Part shown: positions 38,866-48,012 of the stretch, one piece after another
Layout of the letters: each line of letters starts with the position of its first letter
Numbering within the stretch: position 1 is the stretch's first letter
Source of the DNA: Fomitopsis serialis
Taxonomy: Eukaryota; Basidiomycota; Agaricomycetes; Polyporales; Fomitopsidaceae
Reading direction: 5' to 3'
NCBI RefSeq assembly: GCF_022376445.1
Contig: NW_025955264.1
Span: forward strand, 1 to 48,012
Length of the DNA: 48,012 bases
Notes under the pieces: model-generated
What the model was told of the DNA's origin: nothing
Databases searched by the model: none
The model's input: only the letters and a program-made list of their open reading frames with translations
Made by a program: the position numbers and the translations under genes

Positions 38866-40290
38866 TCACGGCTTGATGGCAATCTTGAGAGCACCACGGC
38901 TGTTCATCTTGTCCAGAGCGCCCTGGTAGTCCTCAAGCTTGAAGACATCCGTAACCTATGCCAGAGCCATGAGGTCCTGACATGTGGGGAAGACAAAGGT
39001 GGAGCTACGTACCATGCCCTTGACGTTGATCTTTCCGCCGTCGAGGTACGCAACCGCGCGGGGGAAGCAGAACGCCTGTGAGAACGAGCCGAGAATCTGT
39101 GAAAGCAAACAGCATCGATTACGTCCCTGTTCTTCTGTGCTCGCAGGAAGGCGACGTACCTTGATCTCGTCCCCGAAGATCTTGGACGGCGGCCAGTGCA
39201 CCGTCGCCTTGTTCGCGTACACGCCGTAGATCATGATCGTGCCTCCCCTCCGGACGTAGTTAATGCTCTCCTGCGCGAGCTTCTCCACGCCGGTCGCCTC
39301 AACCACGACGTCAAAGCCGTACGGGTTGTCCTTCTTGAGCTGCTCCCACTGAGGGTCAGGGTTCTGCCGGTCGAGCTCGATGTACTCGTCCCCCGCATTC
39401 AGCTGCTTGGCGATGTCCATCTTGATACCCTTGTTCGCCGCAATGACGACCTTGTGCGCGCCGTTCAGCTTGAGCAGCTGGGCGAGGATAAGGCCGGTTG
39501 GGCCGGCACCGAGCAGGAGGACGTCAATGCCGACAGGCGGGTTCAGCTTGTCGAGGCCGTGGATAGCACATGCCGCGGGCTCGAGCAGTGTTGACTCCTC
39601 GTCAGTGAGGTTGTGGATCTTGTAGCACTTCTTTTGATGGCTGCATGAGGACGTCAGACGGCAGTGAAAAGGATAAGAGAACGCGCACGCACTAAACGAT
39701 GTATTCGGCAAACCCACCGTCCATGGTCACACCACGTGCATTGAAGTTCTCGCAAAGTACCGCCTGACCCCGTCGGCAGTAGAAGCAGTCGTCGCACTGC
39801 AGACACGGGCGGTCAGACGTCATCCCACACGTATACATGTCAAAGGCATACGGAAATGCCAACATCCGCGACAACCCTGTCGCCGAGCTCAAAGTCCTTG
39901 ACGTTCTTGCCCTTCTCCACCACCTTTCCGATCGCTTCGTGACCGGGGATGAGCTGCACATACGTATATTGAGCTTCTCGGAGCGAGTCGCAGATAGCGC
40001 ATACATACGGGGAACTTGGCAATGAATTCACCCTCGTGAATGTGCCCGTCCGTGCCGCAGACACCACAGCATGTCACTATATGCGCCTGTCAATCGTCTG
40101 CACGACAAGCTGGTCGCAGTAGCTCACCTTTGAGGAGAAGATCGTCGTCGTTGCACTTCGGGATCGGCACTTCCTTGATCTCGAATTTCTGGGGCTAGAC
40201 AAACACGCGATGATCAGACAGATCCCGCGATGACCTGAGGTATAAGCTCACAGCGCTATAGTAGAGCGCGCGCATGGTTCCCTCGGGCAT
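38866..40290 (-). CDS. Zn-dependent MDR alcohol dehydrogenase, ARD1-like
   Basis: Eight exons (40290-40252, 40194-40128, 40076-40009, 39953-39852, 39796-39693, 39640-39160, 39096-39013, 38955-38866) encode 344 aa. It belongs to the medium-chain polyol/alcohol dehydrogenases and most resembles fungal NADP-linked D-arabinitol dehydrogenases, interconverting arabinitol with pentuloses; the exact sugar is inferred. Catalytic zinc ligands are in [10 protein letters not shown] and PGHEAIG; structural zinc cysteines in [18 protein letters not shown]. The Rossmann fold shows [21 protein letters not shown], and the loop after strand 2 is AANKGIK, lacking the acidic residue of NAD enzymes. Codon use is strongly C/G-ending, suggesting high expression. 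A second in-frame ATG (MRALYY, 40275) is an alternative start. A perfect TGACGTCA at 40436 lies upstream. Confidence 0.92.
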
Positions 40291-41213
40291 GTTGGCAGCG
40301 GTCGGTGTTGTATGCGTCGAGCAAGAAGAAGGGGATGGTGGTCAAGACAAAGGCAGAGATACGCGTCCGTCCGCTGGCTCGTATTTATCTCGGGCATCGA
40401 GCGCCGGATTTGCTTGCTTCACCCGGCCCGGCGCCTGACGTCACGCAGAAAGCGAAGCCGGAGCGAAGCAGACGACGCGTCGTAACGCTCCATAACGGGC
40501 TTGCTTTCCCACGGTCGCCGTGCGCGAGCGTGACGACGCGGTCCCGTGCGTCGTGACGGATGGCGTCTGGTGGGCAGGATCGCCATATACGGCGGTCCGT
40601 CAAAGGTTTCGAGAGCGGCGCTGCTCATCGATGCCAACACGGCCTGCACAATCAGCACCCCCTTTTACCAAGCCTACAAGATCCGACTCGCTCAGGGTGA
40701 CGCAGCGTAAGTTTGAACCAGCGTACGGACGGCACAACGTCACCAGGGCACCACAGCGCGGAGGCGAGTAGAAGGCGGTTGTATTTGCCCAACCTACCGA
40801 AGTCCACTAACAACGGAGAAATGTACTTACTTCACCAGTGGAGCCTCGAAGGAATAACGGCGTTCAATAGCACGATCTGCAGGGGCATTGGTTGCGGAGC
40901 ACGGACCTGGTGCCTGCCGTCGGTAGGCCGATACAGAGGTTCTCTGGGGGCCTCGTGCAGGCTGAAGATAGATCCGGGCAGTCTATCTCAATACACGGAG
41001 AATAAAGCTAGCTTTTCAGCACTAGTCTGGGCGCGACGGAACGACATTCGAGCGCCTCAACATTTATCTGCAATCATCAAGGTTAGCACACTTCAACGCA
41101 GACTTTGAACATCACCATGTTGGAGTATTGCGCACAAAAATAGGTGTCTTGGTCAAGTTTCAGTTGTTCATCGTCACGAGAAAGGCGCAACTGAATGTCC
41201 GCTCCCGGGCTCG
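40291..41213. other. Intergenic, polyol dehydrogenase promoter and acyl-CoA synthetase 3' region
   Basis: About 920 bp. It holds the TGACGTCA site and an AGATAAATAC TATA-like stretch (minus strand, about 40380-40389). No gene was recognised. Confidence 0.45.
40436..40443. promoter_or_regulatory. CRE-like palindrome upstream of polyol dehydrogenase
   Basis: Perfect TGACGTCA, the ATF/CREB-type site, 146 bp upstream of the ATG at 40290. ATF-type factors control stress and polyol genes in fungi. Activity here is inferred. Confidence 0.4.
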
Positions 41214-44200
41214 TCATGAAGCACGAGTTGCCGTCGTCGGCGAGCCGACCCGGACACTACCAACATCCTTCTTCGCCAAGTCTTTCACCCACTTCCGCAG
41301 AACGTGTTTCATGACCTTTCCGCTCGCGGTCTTCGGCAGCTCTTCAGGTGTTCCGTCTTCGCCCGCAAACCACACCCAAGCAGGCGCATTCTGCCACCAG
41401 CAATTCCAGAACGCAAAAAGTCAGCCGCGGTCGAAGTCAACCGCAGCTCAGGTACGCACCTGCGGGTTCATGCCCTGCGCGACAAAGTCACGTATTTCCT
41501 CGCGTGAAGGTTGTTGGGGCGCGGTCGTTTCGCGGACGACCCACGCACCGACGACCTCTCCCAGCACTGAATGCGGCACTGCCACCGCGGCTGCTTCGCT
41601 TACTGCGGGATGTGCCGTTAGCACGTTCTCGATCTGTACGGGGAAGAGGTTCTCCCCGCCGCGTATGATGATGTCCTGTGACATGTAAGTTCCCATGGTC
41701 CTTCGTGGAGAGCGTGCATACCTTGATTCTTCCAACCACTAATAAAGGACACTATCTTTAGACCTCTGGCGAATCAAAGAAAAGTTAAGAGGTGTTACCT
41801 TTCAGATATCCTTCCTCATCCATGATACCTTCATCCCCAGTGCACATCCACACCGTCCCATCAGGATCTCTGACCGTCGCCTTTACGGACTGCTCCTCAT
41901 CTTCCCAGTACCTGCACGATCACATATGTCCATCCCCAACCATCACTTGCGCGCACACAGCAATCCACGCACCCTTTGTGGACTAAGTAGCCCGACACCA
42001 GGATCTCCCCCGGCGTACCGACGGGCACTGTCTCCTGGTGTTCGTCAACAATCTTCGCCTTCACGTGCGGGAGCGGACGCCCGACTGTCTCGACGCGCTT
42101 GATGATCGGGTCGTCCGGATTTGCCTGGAAAGACACCGGACTAAAGTATGATACGAGATGAGTTAAGGCTCAGGACAGCATTCGAGATGATTGTACACCT
42201 CGTCTCCGCTACAAGGCACATGCGGGATGTAAGTTACATAAGCGTACAGCGACTTGATAGACGAACGCACTCATGCCAAACGCCACGGTGAGCTCACGCA
42301 AGTTTAGCTGCTCGATAAGCCGCCTCATCATTTCGATCGGCACCGGTGCACCCGACGCGATCCCAGTCCTACACATAAATACGACACGTTGAAAGGGATG
42401 ACATATCGATTCAGCCTGTGTTCTTCTGAGACGTTATGTGCGACACGAACGTACCTTAACAAGCTCGTATCGACTGTTTGACCCTCCGCACGGCGTCGCT
42501 GCACCTCGTGTAGGACACCAAGGTGGTGTGTCGGCACGCCGTGGAGTGCTGTGCACCGTTCATTGACGAGTGCGTCGACGATCGCAGGGGGCGAGTAGAT
42601 CTCGGAAGGGTAGACGATGCACGCGCCGTGCGTCCATGCGGCGAGGTTCCCTAGGACGAGGCGTGTAGGATTTCTATCAGCCGGAGGGGCATACAACGAG
42701 GCGAGAAGGACGTATCAAAACAATGGAACAGTGGAGGGGGATTGCCTGCGCGTGGTCATCAATGTAGACTTGCACGCCTGACAGGAGATCCAGGACGTAC
42801 AGAGGACATCCGATGACGTCAAGTGCATGTTGCGCGCGATTGATATCGCGTTGTTGAGGAGGTTGTGGTGTGTGAGCTACAGCAGACATCAGTCACCGGA
42901 AGGGCGAGCCACTGTGCCTTGCACCTACTGAGACCGCCTTCGGAGCACCCGTTGTCCCACTAAGTCGTACCACACATCAGTGAACATCCCTTCACGCAGT
43001 CATTCCCGAGTCCCCACCTCGTAAACTGCAGATTCATGACCTCATCACAATGTAAGCTCCCCGCAATCTCCGCCACCCGCGCTTTCAGTGGGCTGTCCTC
43101 CCGCCATACGAGCACCTCCCGGAAGTCCACGGCACAGCGCGCGATCTCGCGCTCCTCCTCAAACTTCTTCAGGTCCCCTCCGACCTTGCCGTCAGCCCCT
43201 GGGATGTTGTCGACGACGACGAGGTTTTGGAGCGTGGGGAGGCCCGGCTCCTGGATGTCGCCTGGGGCGGAGTGCGCGAGCGCGGGGAAGGCGTCGGCAA
43301 GCGTGCGGACGTAGGTCGAGGAGCGGAGGCGCGGGACGAGGAAGAGGTGCTTGGCGCCGACGAGATTGAGTGTGTTGACCTGCAGGAAATGTGCCCCCGT
43401 CAGCTATATGAAGCATCACTTTGGATCAATATGAACTTGTTGCACAGCGCATGAGGGGACCAGATGTCTGCAAGGTCACAAGGACAGAAAATACTGAACA
43501 AGACGTTCGCGTGCTCCAGTCACGTCCACTTCTAGTCAGCAACATGATCAGCCTTCCAATCAAACCCCTACTCCTGGCAATGGTACTCTCAGCCAGTGAG
43601 GTTGCTATGACACGTGCGCTGTAGGCACTACAGCCCGAAATTGATGCAAGTTAAATCAGGGCTTCCCTGGCAGCATAGCGTTCGTTATGCGGTCATGTGC
43701 CAAGTGAGAGCTCAACCAGGGCAAGTACCAGAACCGGATCAGAGCCTTAGCATGCGCCAAAGGGATACATGTTGGGGGGAAGAGCGGAAACCTACAAGTT
43801 CTGGCAGCCTGTATGCGGGATTGAGCGTCACAAGGATGGCACCTATGCTCGCACAGGCCCATTGTAGCGATCCATACGCGCTGCACAGTGTGAGTATTCA
43901 ACTGTGCGTCCTGATGGCATACACACCTATTATTGCCCATCACCACACCGACGCGGTCGCCCTTCTGGACTCCCATGTCCAACAGACCTCGCGCGAGAGC
44001 CTGTATATGAGCATCAAACTGCTCAAAATCCCAAGCAAGGTGGCTCTCCACGAGCATATTTTGCAAGAACGGGCCCCCGTGAGGACGGGGCCGCTCGCTC
44101 CTCGAAATCAAAGCAGGCCGAGACGCATGTTTGGCAAGGACCTCGGTCGCGAAGTACTCTGGGAACGTTTGCTGGACGAGTGGAGGGTGCGTGGGACCTT

Positions 44201-44285
44201 CGACAGCAGAGAGCGTAATAGCGCATCGCAGTAGTCTTGCGATCCTCGCGGGAGCCGCGTTAGGAGGCGGACGCGGTCGCAACAT
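41214..44285 (-). CDS. Acyl-CoA synthetase (AMP-forming), ACSF2-like
   Basis: Fourteen exons encode 649 aa: 44285-43927, 43880-43796, 43379-43018, 42959-42929, 42876-42801, 42745-42716, 42662-42455, 42368-42271, 42208-42199, 42140-41973, 41911-41799, 41738-41722, 41675-41460, 41390-41214. It activates a fatty or carboxylic acid to its CoA thioester through an acyl-AMP. The N-terminus (MLRPRPPPNAAPARIARLLR) is a likely mitochondrial presequence. The P-loop LQFTSGTTGAPKAV, the MTETSPVSF motif, WMCTGDEG, VVGRIKDIIIRGGEN and the C-terminal PKTASGKVMKHVLR with its catalytic Lys are all present. Unusual: a probable AT-AC intron (42663-42715), a 10-nt exon (42199-42208) and a 416-nt intron (43380-43795). 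An upstream in-frame ATG at 44345 would add 20 residues. Confidence 0.92.
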
Positions 44286-45120
44286 GCTAGTGGTGGTACT
44301 GTCGCAGGAGACAATTAACACAGTGCCGCTGAGAGCGCCATACACGCCATTTATACTGGGTTAGTCCGAAGAGATGCGCCAGGTGGGTCAGAGATCTGCG
44401 TCAATAAGAATCAAGCAGGGTCATGGCTCGGGGAAGTGGTCATGGGGCTCGGACTCGGAATGACGGGAAAGGAGCGCGTCAGCCCTCGGGGCATCCTGCA
44501 GGCCGCTCGTCGGTTCCCAGGAAATGAGGGGGTCACGGTGTTACCGGTCTTGGTGATTAGACATGGCAGGCAACAATGACAATCAGTGTAAAAAGGCTCG
44601 CGCGTAGACCCAAAAGGCCGAACGAGTACGTACCCTGAGAGCGAGTAATCAAATTTCAATTCCCGGCATGACCGATCCGATTGGTAGAGCACCTCTGCTT
44701 CTTTGTGGCAGACAATGCCCTTTTATGTACTTACAGCGTTGACGACCTTCACTCTTGCGAAGCATGCCGATTGGGTATTGTCACGGCCTTCGACTACCGT
44801 CATCGAGTTGTACTTAGCTGGAATTAGATTGGAGATGTTATCTCAGTACAGGAGAGACAAGCCTGAATGCGGTATGGAAGAGGAGTTAAGGAGCAACAGC
44901 GCAGTACTGCCAGTCTCGATTGCAAAGACATGAGTGCGCTGGTCAAGAAAGAGAAGACAAAGAACGTTGAGAACGACCTCGAGTACCCATGTATCACGTG
45001 ACCGTTCGACGGTGAAACTCTATACAATCATAATACAACCTTTCTATAGCGGCCACCAAGCGTCCACTTCGTTGCAAAGTCTCTTAGTCTGATTTTGCAG
45101 GTGTCGTCTTGCTGCCCATC
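44286..45120. promoter_or_regulatory. Divergent intergenic, acyl-CoA synthetase / HRI1
   Basis: About 830 bp between divergent starts. TATCACGTGACC with CACGTG at 44995-45000 lies 121 bp before the HRI1 start. A tRNA-like D-arm at about 44675 was examined and rejected. No gene was seen. Confidence 0.45.
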
Positions 45121-45921
45121 ATGACAGACAATACAGGGGGTTCACAAGGACACGCAGACATCTCGAAAAGAGTCTGGATCCGCTGGGGCGACGGCGAGCC
45201 CTTCGAAGACACATCCACCCTTGTCCTCACCGCGCCCTCCCAGACGTTCGTCGACGTGCGCATCTTCAAAGCGTTATCACAGTCTGGGACTGCCTTTCCC
45301 GATAACGGGCAATCTTCCGACACATCCCGTCTCGAATGGGCTTTTTCTGGTGTCGCCACAACTGAGTATCGCGACGGCGTCTGCCACAAGACCTGGACGC
45401 ATCATGTCGATTCGCGCTCTGCGTATGGAGACAAACCACCGGTGGATGAGGGCGATATGTTCCCCGAACCAGACGGCGTGCTCTGCCGCGAGAAGGGGCG
45501 GATGGTCAATCCTGCCACGGGGGAGATGTCCGACTACGAGGAGATGTGGGAGACCATTGAATCCCAGGCGACTGGTGGGGACGGCGCGAAGTTCTGTCTC
45601 GTTGCTGCGGTTAGCGGACCTGCCGCCGAGCTGCACAAGGCAAGGGGCTCGCTCGTACGCATTGGCCAATTCATCCAATGTTTGCTCATCGTCGGCGACG
45701 AGGTGAATGTAGAGAGGTGGATATATGCGGGTGAGGACGTGGTAGGCGCAACAGATGCCACCACCATCCGGGCGGATGGTTGGGTACGAGTTATCAAACT
45801 GGGCCCACGCGTTTTGCCCTGCCGCTGGGTCTTCCGAGCGGAGGCTTGCTGGAAAGGCGCGATGTATGACGATCAGACGCAGCCGTGGACATGGTTACTG
45901 ACGGAGAAACATTCTTGGTGA
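45121..45921 (+). CDS. HRI1: HRI1 family protein
   Basis: Single exon of 266 aa, one of only two single-exon or near-intronless models here. Hri1 proteins are small fungal proteins of two similar beta-barrel domains with no known enzyme activity; yeast Hri1 has been linked to Sec-complex and Hrr25 interaction. Recognisable points are ISKRVWIRWGDGEP at the start, the SRLEWAFSGVATTEYRDGV strand pair, MFPEPDG followed by YEEMWETIE, and the second-domain RIGQFIQCLLIVG with VERW. The length is slightly above yeast Hri1. The ATG at 45121 is the first in frame. A CACGTG lies 121 bp upstream. Confidence 0.85.
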   Translation: MTDNTGGSQGHADISKRVWIRWGDGEPFEDTSTLVLTAPSQTFVDVRIFKALSQSGTAFPDNGQSSDTSRLEWAFSGVATTEYRDGVCHKTWTHHVDSRSAYGDKPPVDEGDMFPEPDGVLCREKGRMVNPATGEMSDYEEMWETIESQATGGDGAKFCLVAAVSGPAAELHKARGSLVRIGQFIQCLLIVGDEVNVERWIYAGEDVVGATDATTIRADGWVRVIKLGPRVLPCRWVFRAEACWKGAMYDDQTQPWTWLLTEKHSW

Positions 45922-46213
45922 GGTGTGTATCCCGCTACAATCAACCACTGTCATGCAAAGCAAAGATCAGTATTTCTTCACTATACTCAAGCCTAGATCT
46001 TGGATTTCCACCTTCCAAACTTCATACGAGAACACACAGACTTCTCTTCCATACCACCGAAGCCATGGAAGGTGCGAATTGAACCTGCGTTCGATACTCA
46101 CGGCTCGCATATAGTCATATCACTATTTCCAGAAGACCTAGTATAAGCACTGAATACGTGTAATGTGTGCTGTATCCTCTATGCCGCACAAACTCCGTGT
46201 CCATCAACGACCG

Positions 46214-48012
46214 TTAGCCCTCATGCTTACCGCGGTGAGCCGTAGGCGCACACTCTGCATCCCAGTCCACCGGGGTAAGTTCCCTGATTCGTTTCCGGAA
46301 CGCCGCCAGCGTGCAAAACTCGGGCGAGCCGGGTAGGTGCTTACCCTCCTCCGCGCACACAGACAACGTCAGGTTACGATTTTGGTAACGCATCCGGACA
46401 TCTGGCGAGGACATCAGTGCAAGAAAAGACGGCGGCTTATCCTATACGCACAATGTTCCGAAGAAGTGTCCGGGCGTTGTTGTCGGAACGGGGCGAAGAC
46501 GCCCTGCCATATTGACTCTCGCGGAGTCTCCGGCCCCGTTCGTCTGCGGAACAGTTCGAATGTAAAGGCGGACGAGAACGCCGGCCACCTTGACATTCAA
46601 CACAAGTCAGTGCCCCGCAAGCTGCGTCCAACGCCAGCCAGACTTACCGGTTATCGAACACGTCAAGCGTGCTGCATAGCGCAGCCAGACAGGTGTCGTG
46701 CGTGCTATGTATCAGGATCTTCAGCGGGTCTCGCGAGCCGTTCTCCGCCTTCGCCTGCATCTTGCGCGTAAGGTCACTCAGGAGGGGACCCATCCCGAGT
46801 CGGCGCACTTCCTCCGTTTGGTCTGGCGCGCAGGAGGGACGGGAGGGAAGGAGTAATCAGTAAGCGGTCTCGTGCGTGCGATACGGTGCGAGCGTCTCAC
46901 ACCCTGCGAACCATTCGTGAACCACGGCCTTCTCCTGCGTTTGGAAGGTGAACAAAGACCGAAAGCAGAAGGATCATAACGGGACACGTACAATGAGGTC
47001 CATAACGGCTGGGTCCTTGAACTCTGGCGGCAGTGTAATCCCATGGGCGTTTGCAGCCCGAACCTACACCGACGGCCGCTCTAGTCAGAGATACAACGAC
47101 AGCAGAGTAAAGTTGCGCGCACAGTATCCAATATGCCCGATGCCCGCGGCTGGCCGTCCAGCCGTATCGGATTCCCCCCGATGTACTTTGATACTTTCTT
47201 ATCCAGAGACGCCAACGTTTCGTTCCATTCGGACGCAGCAGCTAGGACATGCATGTGTCATCATGGAGTGAGGGACAGACATGGGAGACCAAAACTGACC
47301 TTTGGCGAAGCCCACTTGCAGAACCTCGAGTCGTTTACATGCCATGGTGTTTCCAAAAAGGTTCTCTTCCCTTCCATTTCTTTGTCGCAACACATAATTA
47401 GCACTGTGGCAGGCAAGGAACCGATGCAGCTATGAGCGCAACACACCGTATCCTCAGCTGGGGCACGAAGTCGGGCGCGCTTTTTGCGTCGGGATACAAT
47501 CCGTGTACGACTTGCTGCAGCGACTCGATCGTTCTCGGTACGTTGGTGGATCGTAGATAAATGTCGTCGTGTGAGCTAGCTACGTCGGGCAGGAAACCTA
47601 GTCTGCGCGGGGAGTGAAATGCCATAAGTATTGACTCGTTAGCACGCAGGACCTCCACGCGACGACGTACTTGTCTATGTAGAGTTGCCTGAGCGCTCGC
47701 CCATAGTCGTATGTCGTCTGTAATCAAAGAGTCGTAAAGCACATCTTCCGTGAGCGGGAGTTCTGCGATCGGTTGGGTGTAGGTACCACAGGCAAGATTT
47801 ACGCACCTGTCTCCCAACGTCTGTCAACTCTCCCAGAAGACTTCCGTCAAAAGACATAATTAGCTTCGAACGCTTTACACCTACGTGCGCCGGTGCCGGT
47901 GCAATAGCACAAAGATGAACTCACCATTCGCCCGGCGCAGCAGACCCATCCAGCCGCTCGACCACCCGCACCGTCCTTAGCGACTCCTGGTGCGCCTCCC
48001 TCCATCCACTGG
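46214..48012 (-). CDS. Histidine acid phosphatase family protein, 5' partial
   Basis: The gene runs off the right edge, so the N-terminus (with the expected RHG catalytic motif) is missing. Minus-strand exons assemble to GELTDVGRQTTYDYGRALRQ, LGFLPDVASSHDDIYLRSTN, VPRTIESLQQVVHGLYPDAK, KRLEVLQVGFAK, KYIGGNPIRLDGQPRASGI, EKAVVHEWFAG, and ILIHSTHDTCLAALCSTLDV, which carries the HD proton-donor motif of branch-2 histidine phosphatases. The last exon (46401-46214) gives YVRMRYQNRNLTL through LPGSPEFCTLAAF. This is closest in style to ACP6/lysophosphatidic-acid-phosphatase and prostatic-type acid phosphatases of fungi; substrate unknown. The exon at the edge ends at a clear GTGAGT donor, but its join to the next exon does not keep frame with the GELTDVGRQ segment, so an exon may be mis-modelled or a frameshift present. 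Confidence 0.85.

Noticed and set aside
40530..40560. Hairpin ACGACGC...GCGTCGT as a possible terminator or regulatory stem
   Set aside because: Seven-bp stem with 8-nt loop is within chance expectation for this GC content and has no clear gene association.
42678..42713. Conventional GT-AG intron (GTCCTT to GATAG) instead of the AT-AC intron
   Set aside because: It keeps frame but inserts DTNPTR in place of the conserved Gly of the HCFG motif, uses a poor donor and is shorter than other introns here. Kept as the main alternative.
44286..44345. Earlier ATG for the acyl-CoA synthetase
   Set aside because: It adds 20 residues with two acidic/neutral polar stretches ahead of a clean mitochondrial presequence; the ATG at 44285 is the better start, though the earlier one is not excluded.
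43656..44345. Long continuous minus-strand open frame running past the first acyl-CoA synthetase exon
   Set aside because: Beyond 43927 it leaves the family's reading frame; a GTGTGT donor and CAG acceptor restore AYGSLQWACASIGA.
44640..44720. tRNA-like sequence with a GGTAGAGC D-arm preceded by a TTCAATTCCCGG block, suggesting a permuted tRNA gene
   Set aside because: The T-stem halves (CAAAT versus CCCGG) do not pair, the anticodon loop would be nine bases, and no acceptor stem closes.

Overview
This window is nuclear DNA from a filamentous basidiomycete, most likely an Agaricomycete. Genes are GC-rich, monocistronic and cut by many short GT-AG introns (mostly about 45-80 nt). The gene set fits: an intracellular GH1 beta-glucosidase, a ZnF-MYND protein, an ARD1-like polyol dehydrogenase, HRI1, and three tRNA genes, two of them with introns. 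Gene models were built by hand-splicing, and for all but three the exon lengths sum to an open frame; the exceptions are the phosphatase cut by the right edge and two unrecognised loci.

Left part (1-7.1 kb): two paralogous four-exon zinc-finger genes (801-1720 and 5152-6109, 262 and 263 aa) in the same orientation, separated by 3.4 kb that holds at most one unrecognised minus-strand gene. Then 7.1-20.4 kb is dense housekeeping: histidinol-phosphate aminotransferase (minus) divergent from a ubiquitin-specific protease (plus), followed on plus by the Fe-S assembly WD40 protein Cia1/CIAO1, an 18-exon GH1 beta-glucosidase and a 699-aa MYND-finger protein.

Middle (20.8-33.8 kb): on minus, a BCNT/Swc5 chromatin protein, cytosolic-type prolyl-tRNA synthetase and a B-type cyclin; an intron-bearing tRNA-Asp(GTC) lies between the first two. 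The cyclin is divergent from a 17-exon mitochondrial isoleucyl-tRNA synthetase (plus), which is tail-to-tail with a short-chain dehydrogenase.

Right part (33.8-48.0 kb): tRNA-Thr(CGT), a DJ-1/PfpI protein, an unrecognised protein gene containing a near-perfect palindrome, tRNA-Glu(CTC) followed 53 bp later by a 305-bp terminal-inverted-repeat element, an ARD1-like Zn alcohol dehydrogenase, an acyl-CoA synthetase, HRI1 and a histidine acid phosphatase cut by the right edge.

The genes do not form an obvious pathway cluster. The most unusual signals are in RNA processing: a probable AT-AC intron in the acyl-CoA synthetase, three exons of only 10-11 nt, a GC-AG intron, and two introns about eight times longer than the rest. 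I found no CRISPR array, secondary-metabolite core gene or autonomous transposon.
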